Source of the DNA: Porphyra umbilicalis
Lineage: Eukaryota; Rhodophyta; Bangiophyceae; Bangiales; Bangiaceae
Length of the DNA: 64,000 bases
Direction: 5' to 3'
Assembly: GCA_002049455.2 (NCBI GenBank)
Contig: KV919126.1
Span: forward strand, 1 to 64,000
Numbering within the stretch: position 1 is the first letter of the stretch; each line of letters starts with the position of its first letter. Below are positions 22,401 to 34,300 of this stretch, in pieces. Below the pieces are notes generated by a model. The model was given only the letters and a program-made list of their open reading frames with translations, searched no databases and was not told where the DNA came from. The position numbers and the translations under genes were made by a program.

Positions 22401-25400
22401 ACAAAGTCCAAAGCCACCAAAAGAGAGGAAAATCATAATCGCAGTAGGCTCAGCGTACGACAACCAGAAACGGGAGGGACGCACAAGCGTCCAAGAAGCA
22501 CCCAGTCACTACTTTGTTGTGGTATTCAGACAACAACTTCGTCCAGTATTGCAGCAGAAAAACGACCAACACACGAGATAACAAGGTCAACAAAACGAGT
22601 TGAGCAACCATTACGAAAAGTAAAGTTGGTGAGAGGGCTTGGCGTTGGGGTGGGCATGGCGCCCGCGCTGGAACCCGTTCTGACCCCGTACGCCGACGTG
22701 ACGGCCACGCTCGTTGTCGTGGCGGCGCCAGACAGGGGGCTGGCACCAGTGGCGTCGCCGCCCGCGTTGCATACTGCGCCTATCATGACAACCGTGGCCA
22801 CCGGGTAGGCAGCGATGTGCGTGACGGTGGCACCGAAAGCCAAAGTGACAGTGCCCATACTGGCGATGAAGCCGTCCAAACGGGTTGGGGGTGCGGAGGG
22901 TGCGTCCCGCCGACTCACAACGCAGTGCGAGCTGCCCCGGCCGGCCCCCTCAGCTGTTGCTTTTGAGAGTTAAACGCTTGTGGCTTATGGCAGTCCAGGC
23001 ACGCTGGTCCTGGAATGATGTGCGACAATGTATCGTAAGAATGCTGCGTCCTCAACGCTGGTAGATTCAGATTCTCCAGCGACTCCCGACCAATATTCAT
23101 TGGTGACAAACCGTCCTGACCAGCCCTGACAAGCTGCGAAGTGACGACGACATACCTTGCTGATTCATGTGCGAGTCACCTGTGGTCAGCTTCAGTAGGG
23201 GCTACAAGCCCATGAGTTTGGCTCTGCATACTGGTACACCCCGCCGGGGACAGCACGTGGGAGTTGTAGCCCACGTTCTGGACTTCCCCGTCGTCAGATG
23301 ACGTGAGTGTAGGCTCCGGCCCTGAGCCATCGATGCCTTTCACATTCGAATTAATGCCGGGAAAGAGATCGGGACTGTTGTACATGAAACTGGCACTACT
23401 GCCATCCGTATTATAGTTAAGGGTTGCAGACCTGCCTCAAGGATCCGACGGAAGCCGCTAAATGTTTCAGGCGGCCCGATCGCTCCGACAGTAGTATCCC
23501 TTTGTTCGAGCGCGCGTGTAGCTACTTTCCCGGTTGAGGAGCCTGTGGTTACCGGGGGAAAGATTTCACCATTTCCACGCCGAAAGTGCAACAATCGATT
23601 GACTTTAACGTTGACGAAGATCGGCGGATGGTGGCTACTCTTTGGTAGTGTACTTGTCACCCCTCGTCAGATCATTCAGGCCTTCCCTGCATCGACATGA
23701 TAATTGCCTAGGGCGCATCCGCTCGTCAAACATTGGGCATGCTGCGGCCGATGGACAGACCCGATAATGGATGCTGGCTCGGTGTGCGATCGAGCAGTTT
23801 TTAGGGATGGCAGAGCATATTCTCATCAGTCCGGCCTGGGCGGCGGCATGGCAGCAAACCCAAGTTTTTTTTACGTTCGTGTGTTTTGCATTCATTGTCT
23901 TTGGGCAACCCATGTGCTTTATGCTTTCTTTCTTCCCACGCGACGACAACCGTGCCGCTATTTCTACCTTTCCACATCTTCATTAACGTTGACGACCGTG
24001 CGCCCTCTGGCAGCCTCCCATGCTTTCCCAACACCCCCCAGCCCGCTAGTCTCGCAAGACTACTGTGGACATGCACTGATTCCTGTAATAGTTGACAGGG
24101 ACCAGTGGACAAGTTGAGCTCCATTTTTTAATTTCACTGATGCAATGACCACTTGCCAGCAGGTCAGTGTCCGTGTTCCATGTACGGTTTTCAATTGAAA
24201 GTGCTATTGATGAGGGGCCGGGGCTTAGGTTTAAAAGACAGACTAAAGCGGGGACAGCGAGTCCAGGATCCGCTTGTTCCACTTGCTGCGTGACATGTAG
24301 CTTCCTCAAATTAAACAAGTAGGTCCCCCAGGGCAGGGACTAGGTAGCGAAGCTTCCACTTTTCGTGAGAACACAGACACACAGTTTTGGAAAACTTCAG
24401 CCATCACCAGCTCGCACTTTGTTTCCACCAACTGTAAACGGTGCTCTGTCCCAGTCGATGTCGAAGGAAATGAAGCAAAAAATGATGCCGTGTGCCCCTC
24501 GCTTCCGTAGCATCCAGCGATCGGTGAGATTCTGCACTACTCAGGATGATACCGACGTCTCCGTCCCTAAGGAAAATGTGCATTGTCCATATGTTGCCGC
24601 GCCGTGGCCTTCCTCCACGGACGCAATGGTTGGCCATATTTTCTCGGCCTGTCGTGCTTTGCTGCTTCGTGTCGGACATATTAATACGGAAAACACTCAC
24701 TGCCTGTGAGACACAGCACTGGTCCCGGCCGAGGTGGGAGTGAGCTGGACAGTGTCCGCACCAAGGCCGGAGCGCCACCCCCCGCAAGCTGGAAATCTGC
24801 GCAGTGCAGTGGTTCTCAGTGTGTCCTTTTTTCCCGTGTGAAATGTCATGTTGCTGGGTAATGGAGAGCGATTGGCATTGTGATGTAATTTTCAGCACAA
24901 GTGTTGTACGTTGAGGGAGCGCGTCTTTTCGATGCTGTCATAGAATTCCGAGCTTCGTCACCGTAATGGCGGCTAGTCGTCCTGTCCCCTTGCTCTTCTG
25001 ACCACCACGGCGTTGGGTCCCATTTCTCTTCCCCAGTTGTCGTTGTGTCCTTTTCTCTTCTCCAGTTGTAGCATCCCCATTGTCGGTTCCCATTTGATAT
25101 CTTCATCTTTGTCGCACGGTTCTCAGTATCAAGCAATGGTCAGCAAAGCAAACAAGCACAGCACCCGGCGCGCCGCCACACGCAGGGGGAGGTCGACAGC
25201 GGAGGCCGGCAGATGCCTCAAGAAATGAACAAGAGATGAGTGAACACTGCGGCAGGGGCCGGGGGGGGGAACGGGGAAGGCCGTGGAACGCATGGAGGAA
25301 AAAAGCGAACGTGAGTACAGCGCGACTTGCATGGCGTGCGGATGGGCGGAGGGAGGGGGGCAAAGAAAATGGCAGATGCGGCGCGCGGGCGCAAAGAAAG

Positions 25401-26300
25401 GGGGAGGGAGGGGGGCAAAAAAAGGGGCGGATGCGGAGCGCGGGCCCAAAGAAGGAGCGGATGCGGCGTGCGCGTCGAAGTGAGAGCACGGCGGTGCGGT
25501 GACGACGATGGAGTGGTGGTGTGAGAGGCCCGACGGAGGGGCGAGATGGCGAGATGTCGAGACGACGGAAGAGAGCGGAGACGCAGTGCTGACACTGCCG
25601 CAAAGAGGCGCGCTTTTGCCATTTCTGGGCCTTTGTGTGGAGTGTATACAGTGGGGGTTCCCCGAAGGCATCTGTAAACGCTTTTGAGGAATCTGTAATC
25701 GCTTGCCTGTGTAATCCATCTGCACCAGAGCAATTGTGAGCCATCCAATACTGAAACGTGGATACTTTTGATTGGGCATGTAGACGGGATCATCCAATCA
25801 AAAGGCCTAGAGGGTGACCATCAAGCCGACTAGGGCCATCCATTCCATGCAACGTGGCTGCCTGAGCGTTGAGAACACGAATGGATCCCTACTAGAAGCT
25901 TCGCTAATACGAACACGTGGCCCACAGACGACCGCTTCCAGAGCATGCTGCCATGATTTCGATGATTTCGCGATAATCATGACGATCACTATCGCGCGAT
26001 AGTCATCGACCCACGTCCCTGGTCGGAGACCTCAGACGGGGCGCTCTGGAACCTCTGAGAGATTCCGTGAGATTCTCGCGCCTCGGAGCCCTTCTTTCCC
26101 GAAGGAGGATGCCGATCGCGGCGAAGCCTACACAAAAACACAGAGATCTTCAGAAAACAGGAGATTTCTCGAGCTGCGATACAGTCTTTCTTCACGCTTC
26201 TGGCTTGACAGATGCGAGTCACCATCGCATTTTTCATCAGCCTCTGACACCTCTCGCGTCGCCCATCCCTTTCGACACCCCGTCCCCCCTTTGACCCCGT
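19500..26300. other. Lower-GC island with unassigned short open frames
   Basis: Clearly less GC-rich than its surroundings, with few long frames. Exon-like minus-strand stretches that I cannot assign: 21961-21746 (starts with an ATG; reads FEDYMPYLSALEEFTDKL), 23420-23176 (reads NYNTDGSSASFMYNSPDLF) and 22918-22526 (Ala/Thr/Val-rich, hydrophobic). No reverse transcriptase, integrase or capsid-like motif was seen. It may be old repeats plus one or more intron-rich, AT-richer genes. Confidence 0.4.
25345..25475. repeat. Imperfect G/A-rich tandem repeat
   Basis: About four diverged copies of a unit of roughly 30 bases containing GGGGCAAAGAAA and GCGGATGCGG(A/C)GCGCGGGC. Produces spurious long frames on both strands. 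Confidence 0.6.
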
Positions 26301-26321
26301 GTCCCCCCTTCAACCCCCACA

Positions 26322-27330
26322 GTGACGATTCCAGATGAGATACGGCGGGCACTTGTCTACCAAGTGTCTGAGATTCAGAAGCCGGTCGCTGTCGTGGCCT
26401 CTGAGCTGCGCATCTCTTCGCGCTCTGCAGAGCACTCCCTGTTGCACCAGCGCGTTTACGGGGACATCCACCCCAACATGGATACCCGCGGAGTCCACGA
26501 GGACAATTTGCGCAAGCACGAGGGCATCCACAGTGCTTTCTGCGCCGCCGTCGAGGCGTACCTCGAGGCTTTCCTCGACCAGGAGACCGTTTTCGTCAAT
26601 GAGGTGCAGGCCCTGATGGCGGACGACGTGCTAGTGTCGCCTGAGTCAGTTCGCCGTATCCTAGCGGCCAATGGCATTCAGCACATGGTCATCGAGACGA
26701 ACTTTCGACGATAAAATGAAGCCGCGCGGGCCGCATGGGTGGCTTCCTGGTGGGTTATCCCGTTGGAGTGTCGCGCGCCCGTCGATGGTGCGCACCGCAG
26801 CGGACGGGCGGCTGACCGCAGGTGGGCGTGGGCGCTGCGTGGCGCCTGAGCCAAGACCTACATTGGCGCGTCCAAGGGGTTCGCAACAAGCTTCGTCGTG
26901 GCCATGGCGCACGACGTGTTGGTGGACAGGAAGCTGACCAAGCCGCCCTATGAGCAGTCCTTCTCTGAAATTTTGCTGTTTTTAATCATCTCGGTCCTGC
27001 CTTCCTTGAACGAGTACAACCCTACCCTTCCTTTGGACCAGCAAGAGCCGAAATGCATGCTGGTCCTCGACAACGCCTGCGTGCACGACAATGTCGCGGT
27101 CGCAATCGTGGAAGCAACGGGGGTTTGGTTCACTTCTTCACCCCACACAGTCCAAATTTTAATCTGGTGGAGGATGTCTTTTCCGTCGGGAGTAGTTTAT
27201 TGCGAGACAACGTGACGTCCAAGCAGTTCACCGCCCGGCCATTCGCAACCCTCCCAACCCTGCTTCTTCACGTGACACCTGACATGTGCGCTGGACTTTT
27301 GAAGACCACCATTCGTGGCTGCAACGAGGC
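26322..27330 (+). mobile_element. Decayed Tc1/mariner-type DNA transposon
   Basis: 26322-26714 encodes a helix-turn-helix region typical of Tc1/mariner/IS630 transposases (KPVAVVASELRISSRSAEHSLL, then VSPESVRRILAANGI). After an interrupted stretch, WAWALRG and SFVVAMAHDVLVDRK appear. Then comes the central DDE block MLVLDNACVHDNVAVAIVEATG (about 27058-27123), and, in another frame, FFTPHSPNFNLVEDVFSVGSSLL (27138-27206), which matches the third acidic motif (SPNFN.VE). The coding region has several frame interruptions, so it is inactive. No terminal inverted repeats were identified. Both acidic blocks being recognisable suggests moderate age. Confidence 0.75.
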
Positions 27331-28462
27331 GAGCGGCGGCGGCGCCCGTGGCGAGCGGCGGGCGGCGGCAAGCGGCGGCAAGGTTGGCGCTGTGGCGGCG
27401 GTGGCGGTCGCGCGGCCGGCGGGCCGCGCCAACACGCGCGTGTCGGTGGGAGAAAGTGGGGGTGGGGTGCGGTCGTAGGGCCTACTTTGTTTGGATAGGG
27501 GGACCGGCGCTGCTATTCGCGGCGGCGGCGCTGCCGGTGGCCATCGGCGTGCAGAAGTTCGGGTGGAGGAGCGCGGCCAATGGCCGGCCGGCAGCTGGCG
27601 CCGCGTTGCCTCTAATCGCTTTTCGCCCCGCCTGGCCGCGGCTCCCTGCAGCCGCTGCCCACGCAAGCGGTTAATGCGTCGATGCACCTTTTGCTCTCAG
27701 CCACTACCTGCTCGCCTTTGTTGTGCGTCAAGTGGACCGGCCACTCTCCGCGCACTGGCGCGGCCTCCTCCGCCTACGCTGTTGGCCTGTCCCGGCTGCT
27801 CATCCAGCAAATTTTGGGGCTCTCCTCTGCCGACACGGCTTACAAACACTGCATCAATGCGCAGTGGCCTTCAACCCCCGCAGAACGGGCGCTGTTAGCC
27901 CGCTACTTCCACCCGTAAGGTTGAAGCGCCGTCTCGGGTACCTGCCCCCCTTCCTGGCACACCCAACCAACCCCAGCTTTTCCTTCCTTTACCACTAAAT
28001 TAAGCCGGTAGCTGGCAACCAGCCCGCGGGCCGAGAGGGCGGAGCTGTGCTAGGATATTTGTGTTCATTGCTCAGAAGCTGGATGAAAAGGGTCGTGAGG
28101 CGGGGTGCACGGTCTACGGGGTCCTTCAGCGGTGTGGCACAGAGTAATGGGGATGGTATTTTGAGAGCGGCGGTCTCAGATGTCTCTGATAGCGTTTATT
28201 TGCAGTCGAACGCTTGAAAGCAGGACGTTACAAGGCGCGCGACGTGACGGGCGAGACCGCGCCACTGGGCGCGATGCGTGGGGCGGCGAGGATGGCTGGT
28301 GACTGACAACTGCGGAAGTGGCGGCTGGATGGCTCACTTTTCTGGTTTCCTCGACCAGGTGGCAGATGTGCTCCTTCGCCATGGGCGCTGTGTATTTACT
28401 CTGAGCGTGTCAAATAGCTAAGCCAGTTCAAACCAGGGTACTTGCGAGAACGTGTCTTCCGT
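27331..28462. other. Unassigned, with an exon-like stretch at 27682-27913
   Basis: 27682-27913 (+) reads LLIQQILGLSSADTAYKHCI then PAERALLARYFHP and ends at a CCC|GTAAGG donor. The frame at 28382 (-) starts with ATG (MAKEHICHLVEETRK) and meets GTGAGC. Neither is recognised. A 22-base segment at 27957-27978 recurs at 28877-28898. Confidence 0.25.
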
Positions 28463-28463
28463 A

Positions 28464-28592
28464 TTGTGCTTCTCACAAAAACTGGATCCGCAACATCCGC
28501 TTCAGCATCATGAACCGCCCCCTAAGCCAATGAAACAGTGATTTTGCAACGGAAGCTGATGCACGGAGGTCCAGTTTTTGTGAGAAGCACAA
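28464..28592. mobile_element. MITE copy 1 (TA-flanked, 129 bp)
   Basis: Begins TTGTGCTTCTCACAAAAACT and ends with its inverted complement (AGTTTTTGTGAGAAGCACAA). It is flanked by TA on both sides, as expected for a non-autonomous Tc1/mariner-type element. First of three head-to-tail copies. Confidence 0.9.
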
Positions 28593-28594
28593 TA

Positions 28595-28724
28595 TTGTGC
28601 TTCTCACAAAAACTGGATCCGCAACATCCGCTTCAGCATCATTAACCGCCCCCTGAGCCAATGAAACAGTGATATTTGCAACGGAAGCTGATGCACCGAG
28701 GTCCAGTTTTTGCGAGAAGCACAA
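28595..28724. mobile_element. MITE copy 2 (TA-flanked, 130 bp)
   Basis: Separated from copy 1 only by TA. Same termini, with one substitution in the right inverted repeat (GTTTTTGCGAGAAG) and one extra internal base. Confidence 0.9.
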
Positions 28725-28731
28725 TAGATTA

Positions 28732-28860
28732 TTGTGCTTCTCACAAAAACTGGATCCGCAACATCCGCTTCAGCATCATCAACCGCCCCCTGAGCCAATG
28801 AAACAGTGATTTTGCAACGGAAGCTGATGCGCCGAGGTCCAGTTTTTGTGAGAAGCACAA
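28732..28860. mobile_element. MITE copy 3 (TA-flanked, 129 bp)
   Basis: Separated from copy 2 by TAGATTA; same termini and interior. The three copies differ at only a handful of positions, so the array is young. Confidence 0.9.
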
Positions 28861-29149
28861 TAAGTCTTCGCTTCTCGCACACCCGACCAACCCCAGCTAT
28901 GCCGTGAGATTCTGTCGGATCTGCCACGCACGCCACCACCACCGCCACGCCACCGCGCGCGTGTCCACCACGGCAGCCTGGGTCGCCTCCTGGATACCAT
29001 CGGATCCTCGGTACGGCGCTTGGCCCGTCACTGCGCGTCTCTCCGCTGCCGTTGAGCCTGCCGCCCCCCCCCCCCCTTCTCGCGGTTGATCCCCCTCACC
29101 GAGCAGCACCACTCACCGCCCCCCCCCCGCCGAACGGCGGCCGCGCGCC

Positions 29150-30941
29150 ATGGACCCCCCGTACCTCCCGCTGGCGCCCCTCCCCCCCCCATCCGCTCCC
29201 TCACGCCCGGCACGTGGGCGCATGCGACCATGTCCCACCGCCTCCGCACCGACATCCTCTCCCGCGTCTACCGCGAAAACGACCTGTCCGCCGCCGCCCT
29301 CGCCGGCGTCACGGCGCTCGACGCGGAGCTCGAGGCGGCGGCGACGACCCGCCTGTCCCCCCTCCCCGCCGACGATGGGGGCGCCGACGGCGCCGCGTGG
29401 GCGGCCATCCTCGCGCCCCACCTTGCCGCCGGCGCCACGTGGCTGTCGGCCCCCTGGGTCGTGACCGAATTCTACGCCTACCGCCGCCTCCTCGGCGCCC
29501 TCGGCTGGTTCCGCGCCCGCGCCGGCGACGGCGGGGAGCGCCTCGACCCGTTTGTCGTGCAAAAGGAGCTCGGCTTGCGGTCGGCGGCGGCGCGCGTCGA
29601 CGCGCTCGCCGCCATGGTCGCGGCGACCCGCGCGGGGGGGGGGCCACCACCGACGCGTCGGCTGCGCGGCTCCTCCACGTGAGCCTCTGGGGCAACCGCA
29701 GCGACCTGTCCCTGTGGCCCGTTGGCAGCGAGGGGGCGGCGGGGGGGGCGGGGGGGGGACCCCGCACCCGACCGCCGTGTCGGCCGACGGCGCGTCGGCG
29801 GCGGGCAATGGCGACGGCGACGGCGGCGGCGGCAGTGGGGACGATGGGCGGATGCTCGCCGACGATACGGCGGCGGTGCTCGCGCACCTGCGGCGCACGC
29901 GCGAGCGGGCGGCGGCGTGCGGCACCTCCCCCCCCCCCTCCACCTGGTCGTCGACAATGCCGGCTTTGAGCTCTTCTCCGACCTGTGCCTCGCCGACATC
30001 CTCCTCGCCGGCGGCTGGGCGTCGACGGTCGTGTTGCAGTGCAAGAGCCACCCCACGTTTGTGTCCGACGCGTGCGCGAAAGATGTGACGTGGGCGGTGG
30101 GGGAGCTCGGGCGCTCCCCCGTCGCGGCGACCGCCGAGCTCGGGCGGCGGTGGGAGGGGCTGCTCGCGTCGGGGCGGTTGGTGCTTGTGGAGAATGATTT
30201 TTGGGTGCAGCCGTCGGCGTTTTGGGAGATGGGCGCGGCGCTGCGCGCGGAGCTGGGGGGGGCGTCGCTGGTCATTGTCAAGGGCGACGCCAACTACCGG
30301 TACGTTGGGGGCTGGGGGGGGGGGGGGGTGGGGGTGGACGGCCAAGGAAGGGGGTGCAGTGCGCTGGCCCAATGGCCCGGCCTCGATGGCAGCAGCGGCG
30401 TAGAGAGGTGGGGGTAGCGCCGGTGCTACTGGTGGCAGACGGGCGGCGATGCGGGGACATCGTGCATGGTGCCACAGCAGTTACGGTGTCGACGGGTTGC
30501 GTCGCCGAGCGGCCCACTGACCAGACGCACACTCTTTTCATGGCACCCGGGATGCGTCTGGGGCGCTACCGCTGTGTCTGCGCCGTCACACCCGTCGCCG
30601 CGACCGCCGCCGCGTCCGTCGCCGCCACTGTCTTCCTCCCTCGCGCGCCCGACCCCACCCCCTATCGGTGACCCTCCAGGCGCCTCCTGGGCGACCGCCA
30701 GTGGGCGTTTGACACCCCCTTTGCGGACGTCACCGCCTACTTTCCGTGCCCGGTCCTCGCCCTCCGCACGCTCAAGGCGGAGCTCGCGGTCGGCATCCCG
30801 CCGGCGGCGGCGGCCGCCGCCGCCGCCGCCGACCCGACGTGGCTCGTGTCGGGCGCGTACGGCGTCGTACACTTTTGTCACCCGGCCGAGGTGCTCGCTG
30901 CCCGGGGGGGGGCGCCGGCCGCGCCGGCAGCCTCGGGCTGA
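29150..30941 (+). CDS. ARMT1-like damage-control phosphatase (DUF89)
   Basis: DUF89 metal-dependent phosphatase, the family of human ARMT1 and yeast YMR027W, which acts on sugar-phosphate damage products. It opens at ATG 29150 (MDPPYLPLAPLPP) and continues as IRSLTPGTWAHATMSHRLRTDIL. Family marks follow: WLSAPWVVTEFYAYRRLL, LLHVSLWGNRSDLSLW, VVDNAGFELFSDLCLADILL (the core DN motif), CKSHPTFVSDA, NDFWVQPSAFW, IVKGDANYR, RLLGDRQWAFDTPFADV, ALRTLKAELAVG. A GT-AG intron (30300-30679) splits NYR|RLLGD in phase. Between these blocks the frame changes at C or G runs near 29176, 29637, 29745 and 29933, each in a Gly/Pro-rich linker. All key motifs are present, so homopolymer errors are a simpler explanation than a pseudogene. 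Stop at 30939-30941. Confidence 0.8.
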
Positions 30942-31226
30942 CGGGGCTTACGTGGCGGGGGGGGGACGCCGCGGGGCGCTCCCCGTCCGACGCGGAGGGG
31001 GCGTGGGGGGGAGCGTCGCGCACACTGCGTGGACAGCCGCCCGGGCGCAGCGGGGCGGGTGGAGGGGCCGGGGGACGGGTCCCACCGACGCCGGTGCCGC
31101 CGTGCGTGCGGCCGCGCGTGGTCCGCCACCCCAGTGGCGCCCGCCGGGGAGGGCCACGAACAAAACGCAACTTTTCCCGCCCGCCGCCGCGCGGTGGTCC
31201 GACCGTGGCGCCCCCCGACCCGCTGC

Positions 31227-31762
31227 TCAAAAGCCGTACCCCCCCCGACTCCCCCCCTCGTACCGACGGTCCCCCCCGTACACGTAGGCCCCCCGTCCGT
31301 ACGTGCCGTCCCCCCCCCCAGGCTCGGACCCCCACCACCCCCACCACCCCCGCCGCCGCCGCCGCCGCCGCTGCCGCCGCGCCCAAACGCCGGCGGCGGC
31401 CCGCCGACGCCCGGCGACCAGGCGCGCCCGTGGGACGGCCCCCCCCCCCCACCGTACCACCCGTCGGGCGGCGGCCCGCCGCCGCCGCTCCCGCCGCCGC
31501 CCCCGCGGCTGTGTGAGGGCGACCGCGGTGGGAAGGCGGGGCGGTGGGGGGGACCCCCCCCCCGCCGCCGCCGCTGCTCCCCCCGTGCGCATAGTAGGGC
31601 GGCACGCCATAGCTCGGCGGCGGCGGCCCGCCGCCGCCGCCCCCACCCCCGCCCCCGCCATACATCCGCCCGGGGCTGCCGGTCGGGTGCTCGCGGGGCG
31701 GGAACGAGTAGGCCCCTCCCGGCGCGCCGCCGCCGCCGCCGCCGTGCCCCCCATACCCACGA

Positions 31763-31801
<39 letters not shown>

Positions 31802-34300
31802 ACCCCAAAGCCCCCCCCCCCGGGGACGGCCCCCGCCCCGCCGGCCCATACGCAGACCCCAGCGGCGGCGGGGAGGCGCCCCGCCCGCCGCCCGGCGCGC
31901 CGCCACCCCACCCCGACGGGGGCGGGCCCCCCCCCCCCCCCCCCCACGGGGGGGAGGGCGGGAAGCCGCGGCCGCCGCGGTCGTAGGAGCTCCCCCCCCC
32001 CCCCCCCCACCGCGCACCGGGGAGTAGCCCCGCGCGGGCGTGCGCGGGCGCCGCGGGGGGCTGTAGGCGCCCCCCCCCCCCCCCCCCGCGCCGGCGACAT
32101 TGGCCGGTGGGGCGGCGGGCTGTACGACGACGCACGCCCCGGCGTCGGCGGCCGCCGCAGGGGCGGGTCGAGGCTGCCGCCGCCGCCGGCACCCCCCCCG
32201 CCCCCCCCCCCCACCGCGCGGCGGTCGCCGCCGCGGCGCGGCTGAGGCCCGACGCGACCCCCCCCGGCGGGGAGTAGCCGCCACCGCCGACGCGCGGTCG
32301 CTTGGGGGCCCCCCGGCTCGGCGACCGCGACGGGCGCCGCGGCGTCCCCGCGCCGCCGCCGCCGAGCCCCGCCACCGCTCGCGCCGACGCGCGGCCGGCG
32401 GCGCGCGCCGCCGCCGCGCGCACCGTCTCGCGGCGCGTCCACCGCTCCGCCGACGCGGCGCGGCGGCGCTCCGCCGACGTGCCGCGGCGGCGCTCCGCCG
32501 ACGTGCCGCGGCGGCGGTCGGCCGACGCGGGGCGGGCGGCAAAGGGGGACCCCGCGCGGGCGCGGTACGGGGACGACGCGCCGCGGCCGCCGCGGGGGGG
32601 GGGGGGCGGCGACTCGACGCCGCGCCCGCGGGAGCGCCCGCCCCCGCCCCCGCCCCCGTCGGCCGTGGAGGCGCCGTGGCGCGACAGCCGGCCGGGGGCA
32701 GCGGCCGCGGCGGCGGCAGCGGCGGCGGCGGCGGCGGCGGCGACGCCGACCCCGCCGCCCCGCGGCGCCGACGCGGAGCGGCTGCGCGACCGCCGCCGCG
32801 GGGAGCGGGAGCGCCGCCGCCGCGGCGAGCGCGACCGCCGCCGCGGCACCGGCGGCGAGTGGCGGCGCGGGGAGCGCGGCGACCGCCGCCGGGGCGACCG
32901 CGAGCGCCGCCGGGGCGACCGCGAGCGGCGGCGCGGGGAGCGGTCCCCGCGCTTGGCAGCGGCGGTCGACGCGGCGGCGGCGGCGGCGCCGCCGCCGCCG
33001 CCTCCGCCACCGCCGGTAGCGCGGGGGGGGGGGACGCGCCGCGGCGGGGGCGGGGCTCCCCCCCGCCCACCCCGCGGGGGGCGGGGGGGGAGCGCGACCG
33101 CCCGAGCCGTGCGCTCGTCGCGCCGCCGCCAGCGGGGCGGCGGCTAGCGGGCGCCGCCTCCGGGGGCGCCCACGAGGAAGCACTCCGGAGGGGGGGCGCC
33201 GCCGCCGCCGCCGCCGACGCTGCCGCCCCCGCCGACGCCGCGTCGGCCGCCACACCGTCGGGCGGCGGCGGCGGCGCCGCCGCCGCACCACCGCCCGCCG
33301 TCGATGCGCCCGCCGCCGCGGTGGTCGGCGCCGCCGCCGCCGCCGCCGCCGGCCCGGGCGCGTCCACACCGCCCGCCCCCGACGAGGCGCGCGACGAGTG
33401 CGCGCCGGCGGTCCGCGGCGGCGCGGCGGGGGCGCCCGCCACACCCGCCGACGCGGTTGCCGACGCGGCCGACGGGGACGGCGTGGGCGGCCGCGGCAGC
33501 GGCCGCTGCAGCGTCGCCGTCGGCGGCAGCGGCGGGGCGGCGGCGGCGGCCATGGCCGTTGCGCCGGGACCCCCGCCGCCGCTGCCGCCGCTGCCGCCGC
33601 CGTCGCCGTCGCCGTCGCCGGCGCCGAGCACCGCCGCCGCGACCGCGGGCGCACGCGACGCGCCCGCGCCCGCCGTGTGGGCCGACGCGACGGGCGGCGC
33701 GCCGTGCGCCGCCGGCACCGCCGCCGCCGGGGGGACACCGCCCACGGGCGGTGACGGTGTCCAGTGTGGGGAGCCGCCCGTCTGGGCGGCGGCCGCCCAA
33801 GGTGCCGCCGCGCCGGCGGGGGCGCCCCCAGGGGCGCCCCCGCCGCCGCCGCCGCTGCCGCCGCCGCCGGTACCGGCGGCGGCGGCGCTCGCCGACGGCG
33901 GCGGCGCAGCGGCACCAGCCGGCACCGTCCCCCCGGCGGCGGGTCCGCCGTCGGCCACCGGTGCTGCCGCGGGTCCGCCGCCACTGCCGCCACCGCCGCC
34001 GCCGGCGGTCCCCCCCCACCGCCGCCGCCGCCGCCGCCACGACCGCCGCCGCCGCCGCCGCCGTCACCTCCGCCGCTCCCACGCCCCCCCCCCCCCCTCC
34101 CCCCCAGACGCTGCGACCGCCGACGCGGCCTTGGCCGCCCGCACCGCCGACAGGCGGCGCTCCCAGAGCGCCAACTCGGCTTGCGCCGCCGCCAGCGACG
34201 CGGCCGCCGACGCGGCGCGGCGCCGCTCCGTCGCGAGCATCTCCGTGACGATGGCGGAGAGGGCGGCGAGGCCCGGGGGGGACGCCGCGGGCGCCGTCAT
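31227..34300 (-). CDS. RS-rich, low-complexity protein (probable RNA-associated)
   Basis: The exon structure is not resolved. The most protein-like start is ATG 34300, reading MTAPAASPPGLAALSAIVTE followed by an Ala/Glu/Arg helix likely to form a coiled coil (RRAASAAASLAAAQAELALW). After long Ala/Pro/Gly-rich sequence, the region from 32849 reads Arg-Ser dipeptides (SRSPRRRRSRSPRRRSRS), then eight-residue repeats RRRGTSAE. It ends with Gly/Tyr/Pro-rich sequence (YGRGAYVYGGDRRYEGGSRG) and a stop at 31227. RS domains and RGG/YG tails are typical of splicing and RNA-granule proteins. No RRM or other folded domain is visible, so the function is inferred from composition only. Confidence 0.4.

Noticed and set aside
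18000-28900. Search for retroelements or virus-like elements in the low-GC island
   Set aside because: No reverse transcriptase, integrase, capsid or polymerase motif and no long terminal repeats were seen.
30772-33993. Frame of more than 1000 residues on the minus strand, and an equally long one in another frame
   Set aside because: Both are products of extreme GC content: almost only Ala, Arg, Pro and Gly, overlapping each other and overlapping ARMT1 on the other strand. Only the RS/coiled-coil segments were kept as a tentative gene.
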